Part shown: positions 1-11,372 of the stretch, in pieces
How the letters are laid out: every line of letters starts with the position of its first letter
How positions within the stretch are numbered: position 1 is the stretch's first letter
Source: Nematopogon swammerdamellus
Lineage: Eukaryota > Arthropoda > Insecta > Lepidoptera > Adelidae
Direction of reading: 5' to 3'
Length of the DNA: 64,000 nt
NCBI GenBank assembly: GCA_946902875.1
Contig: OX336344.1
Location: forward strand, 18,125,791-18,189,790
Made by a program: the position numbers and the translations under genes
The notes under the pieces: model-generated
The model's input: only the letters and a program-made list of their open reading frames with translations
Told to the model about the DNA's origin: nothing
The model's database searches: none

Positions 1-124
1 CTGTTGACGCAGAGAATGGGAGAGTGTAGAGTAATCACTTGACACACATTTCATCAGGCTCGCAAGAAAAGGGTTTTATTTTAGCTGACATTTCTGTTAG
101 TTAGGGAAACCTGCTAGATTCCAA

Positions 125-690
125 CTACTTACACTCTACAAAGCACAAGTAAGACCGGTGATGGAATATTGCAGTCATCTTTGGGAGGGTTCCCCTGAGT
201 ACCTTCTTTCAGCCTTGGATTCTATTCAGCAACGAGCCATTCGCCTCATTAGTGACTCCGTACTCACAAAGGACCTTCAACCTCTAAAGCACAGACGTAT
301 CGTTGGGTCATTGAGCCTGTTTTATCGGTACTACTATGGCCGCTGCTCTGACGAACTTGCTTCCCTTATCCCTCCTCCTCCTGTTCGCCTTCGCCATACT
401 CTCGCGGAACACCCGTTTGTAGTCGACAGAAGAGTTCTTCGAACTGCACGATTCTCTAAATCGTTCTTGTGCCGCACTGCAAAGGTGTGGAACGGGCTCC
501 CAGGAAATATCTTCCCCCACTCCTACAATCCACAGATCTTCAAATCGCGGGTTAATAGCCTTTCCCCAGCAACATTAGTCCACCTCCAAGCCGGACTGGC
601 ACCTCCTCGGAGGTGAAATTGGCTGCGCCTGAGGTTGCGACCTCGGCCACCAGAGCCACCCAGATAGGTAGCAATAAAAAAAAATAAAGA
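125..690 (+). pseudogene. LINE fragment: C-terminal end of a jockey-like reverse transcriptase plus 3' UTR
   Basis: The frame 125-616 reads as the last ~160 residues of a non-LTR retrotransposon ORF2. It opens with LLTLYKAQVRPVMEYCSHLW, the conserved start of the region downstream of the reverse-transcriptase palm in jockey-superfamily elements, and continues with RRIVGSLSLFYRYYYGRCSDEL and SKSFLCRTAKVWNGLP. It stops at TGA (614-616) and is followed by a short 3' UTR and an A-rich tail near 675-700. Endonuclease and polymerase domains are absent, so this is a heavily 5'-truncated dead copy. The remaining frame has no stop. A sister copy of the same subfamily lies at 62415-62775. Family assignment rests on recognised conserved residues; the exact clade is not resolved. 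Confidence 0.85.
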
Positions 691-731
691 AAAAAAAAGA
701 TTCATTTTTGGATTATGTTATAATTTGTTTG

Positions 732-1051
732 TACCGTGTGGAGCCGGTACTTTAAAAGAATAGCCCCACTGCATCTCTCCCCGTGTATGTCGTAAAAGGC
801 GACTAAGGGATATGAGTCCCTTCTTATATTACTAGGTGGTAGGGTTTAACCCGCCCTGGTTAGTACCACCGCACTGAATGAAAGGTCGGTCGAAACGGCT
901 ATGTAAACAGTTTGTGTTTTCCGTCCAGTTCAGTGTAGCCGGCACGACCGAAGGGAAGGCTGACGTGGCACCAAGTTCACCCGGTGTTATGGGCTGACAT
1001 CACGGATGTTGTAGGTGATGGATGCAGCCAACCGCGTCAGTTTCCATAAAA
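732..1051 (+). repeat. Family A SINE, GGCC-type head, full length
   Basis: Begins 'taccgtgtggagccggtac', passes through 'gtcgtaaaaggcgactaagg' and 'aggtggtagggtttaaccc', and ends 'gtcagtttccataaaa'. It matches about fifteen other copies here. It forms an inverted pair with the copy at 1185-1411, separated by ~130 bp of AT-rich DNA. Confidence 0.9.
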
Positions 1052-1184
1052 TAAATTTCATGGGTTTTTAATTTTGATTTCTTTATTTAATTTGATATGT
1101 TTTTAAGAGCAAAAAATGTAAATGTTGTCAAATTAATTATGTATACGAGAAATGTGCCTGCAAATTAATTTTTTTTTATTGTTT

Positions 1185-1411
1185 TGAAACTGACACGGTT
1201 GGCTACATCACCCACAACATCCGTGATGTCAGCCCATAACACCGAGTGAACTTGGTGCCATGTCAGTGCTTCCCTTCGGTCGTGCCGGCTACACTGAACT
1301 GGACGGAAAACACAAACTATTTACATAGCCGTTTCGACCGACCTTTCATTCAGTGCGGTGGTACCAACCCGGGTGGGTTAAACCCTACCACCTAGTAATA
1401 TAAGAAGGGAG
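1185..1411 (-). repeat. Family A SINE, 5'-truncated
   Basis: Reverse-strand copy with the diagnostic 3' end ('actgacacggttggctacat' on the plus strand) and body through 'ccacctagtaatataagaag'; the head is missing. Faces the copy at 732-1051, so transcripts across both could fold into a ~220 bp duplex. Confidence 0.9.
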
Positions 1412-2480
1412 ATATGATTTGATTTGATATTACCTACACCATATATATTCCATATTCATACTTTCTGTACTACTTAAAGTGATTAGTTCGCCTGTCTAAG
1501 AAGAAAATAAAGTAAGAAATATTGTTTCAACACTGTTTTACTGTAAATGCGGGCGTTGAAATTACTTAACTGACGTTGCAGCCGCGCATTGCGTCACGGA
1601 AGCACACGGTGTAAACATTGTACTTACCGGGACGGGAGGATTATTGAGGCTGGAGTGATTGCGATTTGGTGACGCGTCACAGGCTTCGCCACAGAGCACG
1701 GAACGCCCCGCGGGCGGGGGGCGTTCCGTGCTCTGTGGGCTTCACGCTCGCGAGTGATGTTTACACATGAACCGTGAACCGAATTCAAACTTTTTTCCTT
1801 ATACCATTTCGGCTGACAACCCCCAAAAGCTGCTGCACCACTCACTTTTTCCGCTGAGCGATAAATATCATTTGTGTATTGTGTATTTCATATGTATTCT
1901 AAGTCTATAATAATATACATATATTAACTAGTAGTCTAGTACCACCACCTATCGCTCGTAGCTTGCCTCGCGTCGTCTCGGAGAGCTCCGTAGCCACGGC
2001 CTGCACCCGCCGGCGTGCTTGGAGGTTTGCCTCCCGCCACCGGCGGAAATTACCGTTTTCATTTTGATTTTGTATTAATTTTGTGTATATTTATTACTTT
2101 TTGTAAAATGTATGTAAAATTAATATAAAATTCTAAAAACGTGAATAAAGATACATATATTATATGCGTATTAAAGTTTAAGTAGAGTTCGTATATAGTT
2201 TATAATACGCCACCTATAATACGGTCACAACGGCCAGTTTAGGTGGCAGGGTACGTTGAAAAACAAAACAAATTGTTCAAAATTTTAATAACTTTGTAAA
2301 AGTGTGACATTGTTTATAATTTTGTGTGTGCAATAAAAATTTTGAATTTGAATTTGAGTTTATCATATTGCTTTACTGCTTAATACATTGCCACAAACTA
2401 TTCTTGTTCGCCTGCATATACTTCTCCCACATCCCAAAGGTTAGTTAGAATAGAATGCCTCACGGCATTGAGCTGCCTAA
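1412..2480. other. Mostly unassigned; small repeat remnants
   Basis: No gene seen. It contains the hairpin at 1690-1737, a GC-rich stretch 1960-2050, an AATAAA-bearing retroelement-type tail near 2325-2362 ('gcaataaaaattttgaattt'), and a family H remnant 2405-2475 ('cccaaaggttagttagaata') also seen near 6895 and 53310. Confidence 0.5.
1690..1737. repeat. Perfect 20-bp hairpin in a GC-rich spot
   Basis: Arms 1690-1709 and 1718-1737 are exact reverse complements (cacagagcacggaacgcccc) around an 8-nt GC loop; one more pair extends it. The flank 'gcgagtgatgtttacaca' (1752-1767) recurs near 52850, so the hairpin probably belongs to a dispersed element. Confidence 0.85.
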
Positions 2481-2709
2481 GCTTCCCTTCTTGCCCTACC
2501 TACCACCTAGGTAAGGTTTATCCCGTCCGGGTTATTACCACCGCACTGAATGAAACGTCGGCCGAAACGGCTATGTAAATAGTTCGTGTTTTCCGTGCAG
2601 TTCAGTGTAGCCAGCATGAAATGAAGGGAATCATTGACATGGCACCTAGTTCGCCCGGCGTTATGAGATGTTGTAGGTGATGTAGCCAACCGTGTCCGTT
2701 TCCATAAAA
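2481..2709 (+). repeat. Family A SINE, truncated, with internal deletion
   Basis: Starts at the body ('taccacctaggtaaggttta') and ends 'ccgtttccataaaag'. The 'gggctgacatcacggatg' segment is lost between 'gttatg' and 'agatgttg'. Carries the 'catgaaatgaaggg' variant typical of the tRNA/5S-headed sublineage. Confidence 0.85.
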
Positions 2710-2814
2710 GAAAGCTCGCCTATCGCTCCTAATTTGTGTAAATTGGTGTTCAATAAAGAACACAAGCAAGCAAAAATGATGGATGAAAGAAAACATGAGT
2801 GGATGATATCCTTT

Positions 2815-2945
2815 TGTGCTTTTGTGTAGCCTTCTTTTGCACCGCCTTCAAAGTTCTTGCACCACAACACCGATTACTCTTCTTACCCCGATTGTCGGGA
2901 TTCAGCGTGTGTAATATGTATGTATGTATGGTGTTCAATAAAGAA
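2815..2945 (+). repeat. Family C element, 3' end
   Basis: Contains 'ccacaacaccgattactctt' and 'taccccgattgtcgggattc' and ends in 'ggtgttcaataaagaataac' with an AATAAA signal. The same body is found at 41750-41830 and, reversed, at 44140-44215. Confidence 0.7.
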
Positions 2946-3489
2946 TAACAATATACACATACCTATGTACATATATGTATAGGTACTTCTACAATACATA
3001 CAGAATCAAGTGAGGGTTCCGAACGGCAGAGAATTGATCACTGGCCGTGTTCATCTACGTAGCGTACAAACATATCGCATCTACCTAAGTGTAGGTACAT
3101 AATGTCGACAGTACGTACACCGCAGGCGTTACCGTGTCCATACGGAGTTATTTACGATGATACTGGGCGTGTTTTGCGCTACCTTGCAATCCGAATTGCC
3201 AAGATATAATTTACACACTGGTGCCATATATGTGCAACTGCATTTCCGACATCCTCTACAAGGGGCAGCTGCAATGTGGCCAAATGCTAACTATGAATTG
3301 AAAAACATATGTATTGAATTATTGATGTTTGACGATTTTAATGAATTTTATTGATTTTAATCTAAGACTTTAACTGTTAATTATTTTAATGAATTTTAAT
3401 TGTGACAATATTGGAACATTGAAATTGATTTTATGTACTTAAGGGAAATGAATTAGGCTAATTTTAGATACCTATATGATGGCTGATTT
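2946..3489. other. No gene seen
   Basis: AT-rich DNA with CATA/TACC-type simple patterns. A 65-codon frame at 3157-3354 has no recognisable similarity and is likely chance. Confidence 0.4.
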
Positions 3490-3790
3490 TTTTTTATTTC
3501 ATACATTTTTAAGTCGGTTTTTATATTTTTAATAAATAGTTTTTTATTTCACATTTTTCTTAGTATTTTTTTGCTATTATTTATTATACTCGGCGGAATC
3601 GCTTTCCAATCACATCTTGACCAAATTATAAAAATGGGACCACCCACCGCAGGGTCATCCCCTTTCAAACAAAAAAATAATTTTCAAAATCGGTCCGCAA
3701 TTGACGGAGTACCTAATCGCGTAACAAACATAAGACAAAACATACAGTCGAATTGAGAACCTCCTCCTTTTTTTGAAGTCGGTTGAAAAT
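3490..3790 (+). repeat. Family E element
   Basis: Shares 'atttcatacatttttaagtcg', 'tcggcggaatcgctttcca', 'atcttgaccaaatt' and the end 'gaattgagaacctcctcc' plus 'gaagtcggttg' with 9676-10320 and 26861-26943. This foldback-like family is common in Lepidoptera (family knowledge). Confidence 0.8.
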
Positions 3791-4501
3791 AAAATAAATG
3801 ACGCCTATTACTGCAGTGCAGTAATATACCTATACATAGACATACGCTTGTAAACATACAAACACATATACTACAGCAAAAGTGTCGTGACGGTCGAAGT
3901 CTTCACACTTTTTTCGGCAGTGTAACTTCATTCCAAAAATGCAAGCAGGATATCAAGATTAATTTCCTAGTATAATGTGTGTTAATTTTGATTTCTCGAA
4001 CAAACAAACCATTTGGAACAACCAAATGGTTTTCTCCAAGCCTGACTGACATGAAAGCATTCGAGGACTGTTTGCATCCGGTTCAGACACACGGATGAAT
4101 TTTCACGACAAAACAGCTCGCGGCCTTTTAGCTTGCAGAAGCGTTCGGATTTGAGAATTTCGCCTTGCGAACACATTTCGCCATTTCAAATGCACGAGGC
4201 CGATTCACGAGCCAGTCAATCCGGCTTCACCGTGCATTACTAGTGCGATATATCCCCGTTTCATCTGGGAAATATTTTTTCAAACATCCTAAACATACAT
4301 CTGATTTATTAATACTTTTAATTTTGATTTTATGTGGTCGTTATTCTAGCTCTTAAACTGTATCTTAAAACTGTAAGCTGTGTCTATTGTGTAGCTAGTC
4401 ACAATGTATTGTAATCGAAGACGTTTAAAAAAAAACCTGCGGAGTTTCTTGCCGGCTCTTCTTTGTGGGTGTAATCGAACCGGATTGTAAACTAAATACC
4501 C
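3791..4501. other. Unassigned; family I remnant at its end
   Basis: No gene seen. 4420-4480 carries 'ggagtttcttgccggctctt', a motif repeated in many lepidopteran retroelement 3' ends. A related 3' end is at 46230-46405. Confidence 0.4.
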
Positions 4502-4504
4502 TAA

Positions 4505-4677
4505 TCACGAGATTTAACCTACACCGCGTACTACGCTACGCCGTGTTCTCCGCGTCATTTTGTATGGAGAAACGGAGCAGCGCCTCTAGTGATAGATTTG
4601 CGAATTTCGTTTCTCCGTACGAAATGATGCGGAGAACACGGCTTAGCGTAGTACGCGGTGTAGGTTAAATCTCGTGA
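4505..4677. mobile_element. 173-bp MITE, nearly fully palindromic, TAA target duplication
   Basis: The outer ~70 bp on each side are inverted copies with about four mismatches (left start tcacgagatttaacctacac; right end is its complement). Both ends are flanked by TAA (4502-4504 and 4678-4680). A 3-bp TWA-type duplication fits PIF/Harbinger-like transposition, but no transposase is present and the TIR sequence was not matched to a known family. Confidence 0.85.
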
Positions 4678-4782
4678 TAAGAGTACTGGACAAATTCAAG
4701 CGTAGTGTACTACCATACGAATGATGAATAAAGAATAAAGCGAAACACGCGACGTGCGTGGCTGTAAAAAATGCGTAGTTTA

Positions 4783-4860
4783 TTAGGTTCCGTACCTCAA
4801 AGAGGTGAAAACGGAACCAATTACTAAGCGTACGCCGTCCGTCTGTCATTCTGTCCTACC
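4783..4860 (-). repeat. Family D/B-like fragment
   Basis: Plus strand reads 'aggttccgtacctcaaagag', 'attactaagcgtacgccgtc' and a CTGTC microsatellite, the reverse of the 3' part of GACA-bearing elements elsewhere in the window. Confidence 0.6.
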
Positions 4861-5394
4861 TTTATGGCACCTAGTAACGCCAACTGCGTAGGGCGTAGTA
4901 GTTTTCATAAGTTTTTTTTTTCATAAATTGCGATCCTTCGCATTAGAACTTTGAAAAGCGTGTGATCGATAGATATAACAAATGGCGTCATTTTGCTATA
5001 ACAATTCCATTCAAGTTCTCTTTGGTTTCTGAGATCAAGTCTTCAAAGTTCACGCGGAAGAAAACATCGACATTTGGTTACCTTATAACCGTTACCGTAT
5101 AATTTGTATAAATAATTATATAATTTTACAACCAAAAACGTGTGATCGATAGACAAAGAATTGTTCTATATTTTGCAGTAGTTTTTAGCCTTTAGATTGG
5201 TGTAGTTATCACGGGATACTTCTTCAAAAATGCACATGTGGTTTTACTTAGCGCCTTAAAGGGCTGTAGATTTTTAACCGGGGTTGTAATTAAGGGATGC
5301 CCCCATACAATAAACGTGTTTGTTACAAGCGTCAAACTTGGTGTGATTATAGTGCAAACTCTAAAATAAAACAACAAACAATAAAAACCGGCCA

Positions 5395-5452
5395 ATGACG
5401 TGGTGGTACGGAACCCTAGGTGCGCGAGTCCGACTCGCACTTGACCGGTTTT
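5395..5452 (-). repeat. Family B head fragment
   Basis: Reverse of the family B start: 'tgcgcgagtccgactcgcac' followed by 'ttgaccggtttt'. Only the first ~55 bp are present. Confidence 0.7.
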
Positions 5453-5457
5453 CATTG

Positions 5458-5680
5458 TGAAATCTGACATGGTTGGGACATGACCCATTACACCGGTGAC
5501 GTCAGCCCATCACACTTTGATGAACTAGGTGCCATGTCAGTGCTTCCCTTTGGTCGTGCGGCTACACTGAACTGGACGGAAAACACTAACTATTTACATA
5601 GCCGCTTCCACATTCATTCACTGCCATCAATCCGAACGGAATAAACCGAATCTACCTAGCATGGTAAGGTAAGGGAACAG
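5458..5680 (-). repeat. Family A SINE, 5'-truncated, diverged
   Basis: Reverse copy from the 3' end ('ctgacatggttgggacatga') to the body ('accgaatctacctagcat'). More diverged than most copies, hence older. Confidence 0.8.
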
Positions 5681-6142
5681 GAACAGACAAGAACGTTAGA
5701 AGAGGTTGGACGTCGAACTGTCCAACTGGTTCTCATACCAGCGTCGCCGAGATTGGGTGGTAACGAATGTTATTGGTACGATTTTACTAATATCGTGTTA
5801 CGCTGGCGCGGGGAAGGTCCGACGTCCCCACCTCTAACTTTCTTGTATACAGTATTACTTAGGTGGATGGAATCCATAGCACGGTCAGCCTCAGCTCAGC
5901 CGACCGACCGGTCAAGTTCCGACACGCGCTCGGGTGTGCTTATTTGCTTAATTCACGATCGGACGTCGATTCATAGCAACACCGAGCTACGGAGGCTGAA
6001 AAATTACTACACGTTATGCCACTCCACTACTCAAAATTTGCATTATCTAGTTGACTTATTAATTTAAAGTTTTACATGATTATAGCTGATATGTTGACTT
6101 ATAAGCTCAAAGTTCCAAACCGCGGGCAAACGTTAGTATTGG
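5681..6142. other. No gene seen
   Basis: An open 104-codon frame at 5753-6067 has no recognisable motif. Near 6120 'ccgcgggcaaacgttagt' resembles a decayed Helitron-like family F end. Confidence 0.35.
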
Positions 6143-6145
6143 TTA

Positions 6146-6564
6146 GGGGGCGTCCATAAATTACGTGAGACTGTTCTTGGTGAATTTTTGAACCCCCCCC
6201 CCCCCCCCCATCCCCTTAGTAAGATATTGGGATCCCCGATTCAGTGTGAGACCTCACTGAATTGGGATATTCGGCATGATACCCCCCCTATCTCACGTGA
6301 GGTTTTGAAAATACGCGTTTTCACTCTAAGAATGTAATTGTTTGTCATGCGATCAAAAAAGATAAATTTTTCTTAAATCAGTAATTCAAGATTTACAGTA
6401 AGTATGAATATCACAAAATTCATTTTAAAAGTTTAAAAGTTATTGAAAAAAAATTACGTGAGATTTGTCAAAACCCCTCTCCACCACGTGAGATTTGGTT
6501 AGATTCGGCTTGACCCCTCTCCCCTTCCCCCCTAATGCCTCACGTAATTTATGAATGTCCCCCT
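6146..6564. mobile_element. 419-bp MITE with 24-bp TIRs and TTA target duplication
   Basis: Left end 'gggggcgtccataaattacg' and right end 'cgtaatttatgaatgtcccc' are inverted copies, flanked by TTA (6143-6145 and 6565-6567). It holds a run of 17-18 C (about 6191-6208) and inner 'cacgtgagatttg' repeats. TIRs of this kind (GTCCATAAATTACGT) are widespread in insects (general knowledge). No coding capacity. Confidence 0.8.
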
Positions 6565-6567
6565 TTA

Positions 6568-8097
6568 GTAAATATCTGAGCCTGGGTTGTTAACCATCAA
6601 TATGCCCTAGGACTTCAAAGCGTAGGTAACGAGTATGAATGCCTGCGAACTCTGCTCAAACAGGGAACCTACCCCCTCTCCCCCTCCACTTCCCCCCTTC
6701 GCAGGCAGCAAACAAGCAACTTGATTAAATCCAACAACATAATAATATTAGCTCAAGTTTGATGAAGAAGTTCAGGACATGTTTGTAGACACGGTCGGTT
6801 ACGCCGGGGATACGCACGATTGCCCGACGCGGGGCAGATCGAAAGATCGACAACTGATTTTGACCATGCGGTGAGTATTATCCGCCCTATGCGCTTCTCC
6901 ACCTCCCAAAGGTTAGTTTGCAAATAATGCTACTTGCATTAAACTCTCATTGTGTTTGATGTTTTGATGGTGTACAATAAAGTATATTTGATTAATTGAT
7001 TGAAGTATTTAGGCCTCATGTAGCTTTTAAAGTGTTATTTAAATTAGTATAAGTGGTAATCTAGAGTATTTAAACAAAATATTGTGATGTGGTTTACGTA
7101 TGGAAATGACGAGGAAAAACAATTTACTGTAGGCGAGATTCCTCAGCCGTTCTTTCTCGCTGACTGAATATAATAAACATACGGAAAATAAATTATGTTT
7201 GACGTGTCCAATGGTAAAGTATTAGGAATCGAATTAACGAATGAACCTGAAGTGAACTGAAATTTATTCGCTAAGTATTTTCGAAGATCGCCACGGAAAG
7301 GAAAAAAGCAGGGCCATTAGCGAGAAATTAACGCAATAAAATCAGACATAATGAGGCGATAGGACTTTCGAAATTGCTTAGCTGTAAGCTTATTGAGGTT
7401 ATTTAGTGAGATTCACACAATGCTGGCTAGTATTTCAATTGTTCATATTATTTAAATTATTTCAACCACTAAAAAAAATTTTTATGTTTATAATTAGATA
7501 TTGAATGAAATTTCCTTTCAAACCCGCAAAATATGCATTATAATAAAAGACATGATATAATTTATTGTACAATAAAACATAGCAAAAGGTGGACTTCAAA
7601 GCTAAAGGCTTATTATTGTGTTGTGTCTTGACAGTAAAAAGAAAATTTTCCAAATTTGTTTTCTGAATTACATAAATAAAATAAATAAGAATAACGCAAT
7701 GTTATATTATATAATAATAAAATAAATGTGAAAAATAATTATTAACGTTACTTAATGTTAGTTGACCTATCGCACAAAGGTTTCCTGTGTTCGACGGCAG
7801 CCTTTCGCCGTCTCGACCTGTTTGGTCGCGCGAGGTCGTCCGACGCACTGAAGACTTGCTTCTTCGGTGTTGCATACATAAACTAATTTTATCTACCTGT
7901 ATGTACAGTACATAACAGTGTTTTACATGGCTGCATAACCGGTTACTTTGATTTCATTTGTCTACTTACAGTAAGGAGTTTGCTTGATGCAAGCAAAAAC
8001 ATTTTTTTTTATTTATGTTTGTAATAGCTACGACTCCGCTCCCGTTAAAATATTTCCCTTAATTTTTTACTTTTTGTTTTTGTTTTTTTATAAGGAT
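6568..8097. other. No gene seen; family H remnant
   Basis: 6880-7000 holds 'cctcccaaaggttagtttgc' and ends in 'gtgtacaataaagtatattt', a degraded retroelement 3' end. 7790-7850 has two short GC-rich inverted repeats (gacggc..gccgtc; cgacct..aggtcg). The rest is AT-rich and featureless to me. Confidence 0.4.
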
Positions 8098-8235
8098 CTA
8101 TCCGCCTTAATAACACATCTTCTGTGAAAATTTTATCCGGCTACCTATTACCGTTCAAAAGATACAACCGTCGTCGGACAGATGGACATCAAACTAGACT
8201 TCCGTATGGATATGGAAACCTAAAGATCTTACAGC
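8098..8235 (+). repeat. Family B remnant
   Basis: Retains 'ctgtgaaaattttatccggc', 'acctattaccgttcaaaag' and 'tcggacagatgg'; strongly decayed. Confidence 0.6.
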
Positions 8236-9675
8236 GAGCGCGACACCGGCGCCCTGGGGGTCGCGACGCAAAGTTTAGAAACTCCTTGCTATTATTATAT
8301 TTATATTATTATATTATAAATAATATAAAAAAAAATCATGGTATTTTGCCAACTTGACTTGTGTAATTTTTTGGTCCTACATGACTACCAAAATCTTGAC
8401 TAAATGCATATACCTAATCGACAATATAAAACTATTATGTAAACATTCAATAAACAAATAACTTAAGTTACTCCGCCTACTGCCTATAACATCAGAACAT
8501 CACCAGTTCTGCCAACAGCGGAAGTCGTAACGCTCTCCCGGGCGGCGCTGAAAATTTCGGACGAGGCAGCCTAAAGCGAAAAACTTCGCGAAAAAATCAA
8601 CTCGGACAAAACCGATGAGTGGGCGAAATAAATAGACTGAGACTGGTTGAGTGCGCACTTCGGCGAGCGGCCACGGTTCCGGGCTGTGAGTGTGTCAAAA
8701 CAATAAAGAACTTGAAAGGATGGAACGGGCATCAAATGCGAAGACGGCATTACATGTGACAATGACAATCTCTGTCACACTTGTGGACCCATATAACAGG
8801 CGTACCCACCGTGTTATGCAAATTGTGTGCATTTGAACGATGTGTTTGACGAAATAAATAAAACGCCCAAACGTAAAACGCCCTTCATTTGTTTGTTATG
8901 ATCAAAACTTGTTTGCTTCCTCAATTATTTGCTCAAGGTCCATCTCCTCAGTACTTACATAATTAAGGGTGAATTTTAATAAATATCAAATGCACTGCCG
9001 ACTGCCTACAGATAATTAGTTTATACCTACCAGAAAATGTTTACCAAAACTGAAAATTGATAAAAAAAATTACTTTATATACCAGAATAGCCAAACAGTC
9101 TCGACTAATAAAAACAAAATAATAATAAACAATAACAAAGGATACAAATAACAGTTTGGCGACCTTTCAGATACAGTCGGGCACTACGTCGGGCCCCAAT
9201 TTGTCAAAATAGAAGAAAAACTAGATCAGAGACATCACCGCGGAGCCCTATTAGCCCGGAGCCGTCACCGAATCGAGTGAGCCCCGAATGTTTTTGCCGT
9301 GTTTACAAATCTGCCCGACATTATAAGCCATATGTTTGATATCAGAAGCTGGCGGTGTTTGTCTCCGTGACAAATAGTGCGGCAGACATTGACAAATAGT
9401 AGTCAGTATTTTGTGAAGTGCGCGCCTCCGCTGCCGACTCCGAAGAATCGGCCGCCAGGGCACGCTGAGAACTTGTGAGATATGTATGACAAAACGTTGA
9501 CTAGCGAATGGAGGCATATGTTGACAGCCGTCAGAGACTGTCGAGGGACAACTGTCGAATATACGAACGTGACCACTAACGAATGGTGATGGAATTTTAC
9601 TATCATAGTGCCAATTGCTAATATACTTAATTAAACCATCACTGAACTACATTAAAAAAAACCATTTAAAATAAT
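8236..9675. other. No gene seen
   Basis: AT-rich with a modestly GC-rich stretch 9230-9560. Short open frames there (up to 88 codons, minus) show no recognisable domain or codon signal. Confidence 0.4.
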
Positions 9676-10320
9676 ATAAAAACCGCCTTCAAAAGTGAAT
9701 GAAATAAAAAAAAATCGAACCCTAGAGTTGAAGGCGGTCGGTTATTTTTGCTTGCTTTAGCACCGCCTTCAACTCTAGGGTTAGATTTTTTTAATTTCAT
9801 ACATTTTTGAAGGCGGTTTTCATTTTTTTTTTATAGTTTTTTTATTTCACAGTTTTTTTGAGTAATAATAACAATTATATTTTGATTAAAAAAATCTAAC
9901 CCTAGGGTTAGATTTTTTTAATTTCATACATTTTTGAAGGCGGTTTAAATTTTTTTTTATCATTTTTTTATTTCACAGTTTTTTTGAGTAATAATAACAA
10001 TTATATTTATTATATTTTGCTATTAATAGCAAATATATCTCGGCGGAATCGCTCGGCTTTCGGCCTCGCGATTCCGCCTCGCTTTCCAATATTGATCTTG
10101 ACCAAATTGAAATGGGGCCACACGGGAAGCACCAGCTTTCAAATAAAAAAAGAATCATCAAAATCGGTTCACCCAGTCGTAAGTTATGAGGGGATAAACA
10201 TTAAAAAAATACAGTAGAATTGAGAACCTTGTCCTTTTTTAACCGACTTCAAAAAAGGAGGAGGTTCTCAATTCGACTGTATTAATTTTTTTTTCTTTTT
10301 TTTTTCTTTTGAAGTCGGAA
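9676..10320. repeat. Family E elements in a foldback, with internal duplication
   Basis: 9681-9738 and 9761-9819 are inverted copies (~57 bp, few mismatches) around a 22-nt loop. 9888-9919 is a perfect 32-bp palindrome centred on 'ccctaggg'. A ~125-bp unit holding 'tttcacagtttttttgagta' occurs twice (9786-9886 and 9910-10010). 10042-10080 has a small hairpin 'ggcggaatcgc..gcgattccgcc' absent from the copy at 3590. The right part ends with opposed 'accgacttc' and 'gaagtcgg'. Confidence 0.8.
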
Positions 10321-11325
10321 CGACAGAAAAGGAAAGGAAGAAAAACTTTGAAATTACGCGTAGAACAAGGGTCTTCAAACTCTTACGGCTGAGGGTCACA
10401 TTTTGTTGTATAAGACAGTTTGCCGGCCGAACTAGTCTCATAACATAACACAAAAATGTTCAAAAATGTATTGAACCGACTGCAAAAAACCACTAACAAT
10501 AAACATATTTAATAAGATTCTCTTGATCACAAATGGTTTCGTATCGTACCGTATCGTAATTGTAAATTAATGTTCAGGTGTGTTTCGACCGAACGGGCGA
10601 AACTCTGAAATCGAAATGCGCGAAAAGCCCAATTCTTTGTCGAGGGTTGAACTTACAGAGCCCGCGAGCTATAGTTTGGAGGCTGTTGGTATAAAATGCG
10701 TACCCTATTTTCAATTCCAACAGGTACGCAATACTGAAACACAAATGTACTTATGATTAAAAATTAATCGACCGAAAAACAGCCAAAGAAAGAGTGACTT
10801 CAAAAGTCTTCCACAAAGCGTGAAAATAAATATAACTGGAATGAAACTGAAAGGAAAATCTGTTTATGTATTTTTGATTCAAGAACAGGCTTATAAAGGA
10901 AATCAGAAATATGAGAATGTTCTCAAAGAGGTTCGTTAAATTTTAATTCGATGCTGCCAGTATAGGCCAGGCCTGCGTCGTGCGTAGAGGACGATTCCAA
11001 ATTATACTTACACGTTTTACGCAAATGGCGTTAATAGTGTAGGTATAGGACGGTTAGATTGGTTAGGCTAGTTTTTTTTAAAGCCATCCGATATTGTTAG
11101 CTGAGTCAGAGGGGTCGGAGCACATGGATTAGTTCGAGACTCAGATGACTCAGCTTGCTGCCTCTATCTTTGACTCGCGAATATTGATCCTATTCAGATC
11201 GTCGGACTAGAGATCTTTCAACGTTTTTTTCACATTAGTCTGTAATGTCCAGACTGTATATTATCAGCGCTTTTCCTTTCCAACGGTTTCAGTTTCTTTT
11301 GACTTGGGTTTTCTTCGATGTTGAC
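10321..11325. other. No gene seen
   Basis: A TATA-like 'ggtataaaatgcg' occurs near 10690 but no convincing reading frame follows. Confidence 0.35.
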
Positions 11326-11372
11326 ACAATAATCATTACAGGTATAATATAGGTACCTGTAATGATTATTGT
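11326..11372. repeat. Perfect 19-bp inverted repeat
   Basis: Arms 11326-11344 and 11354-11372 (acaataatcattacaggta and its complement) with a 9-nt spacer. It would fold into a clean hairpin; no transposon signature was found around it. Confidence 0.85.

Noticed and set aside
1624..1845. 73-codon minus-strand frame over the hairpin
   Set aside because: Open because of the GC-rich palindrome; no protein support.
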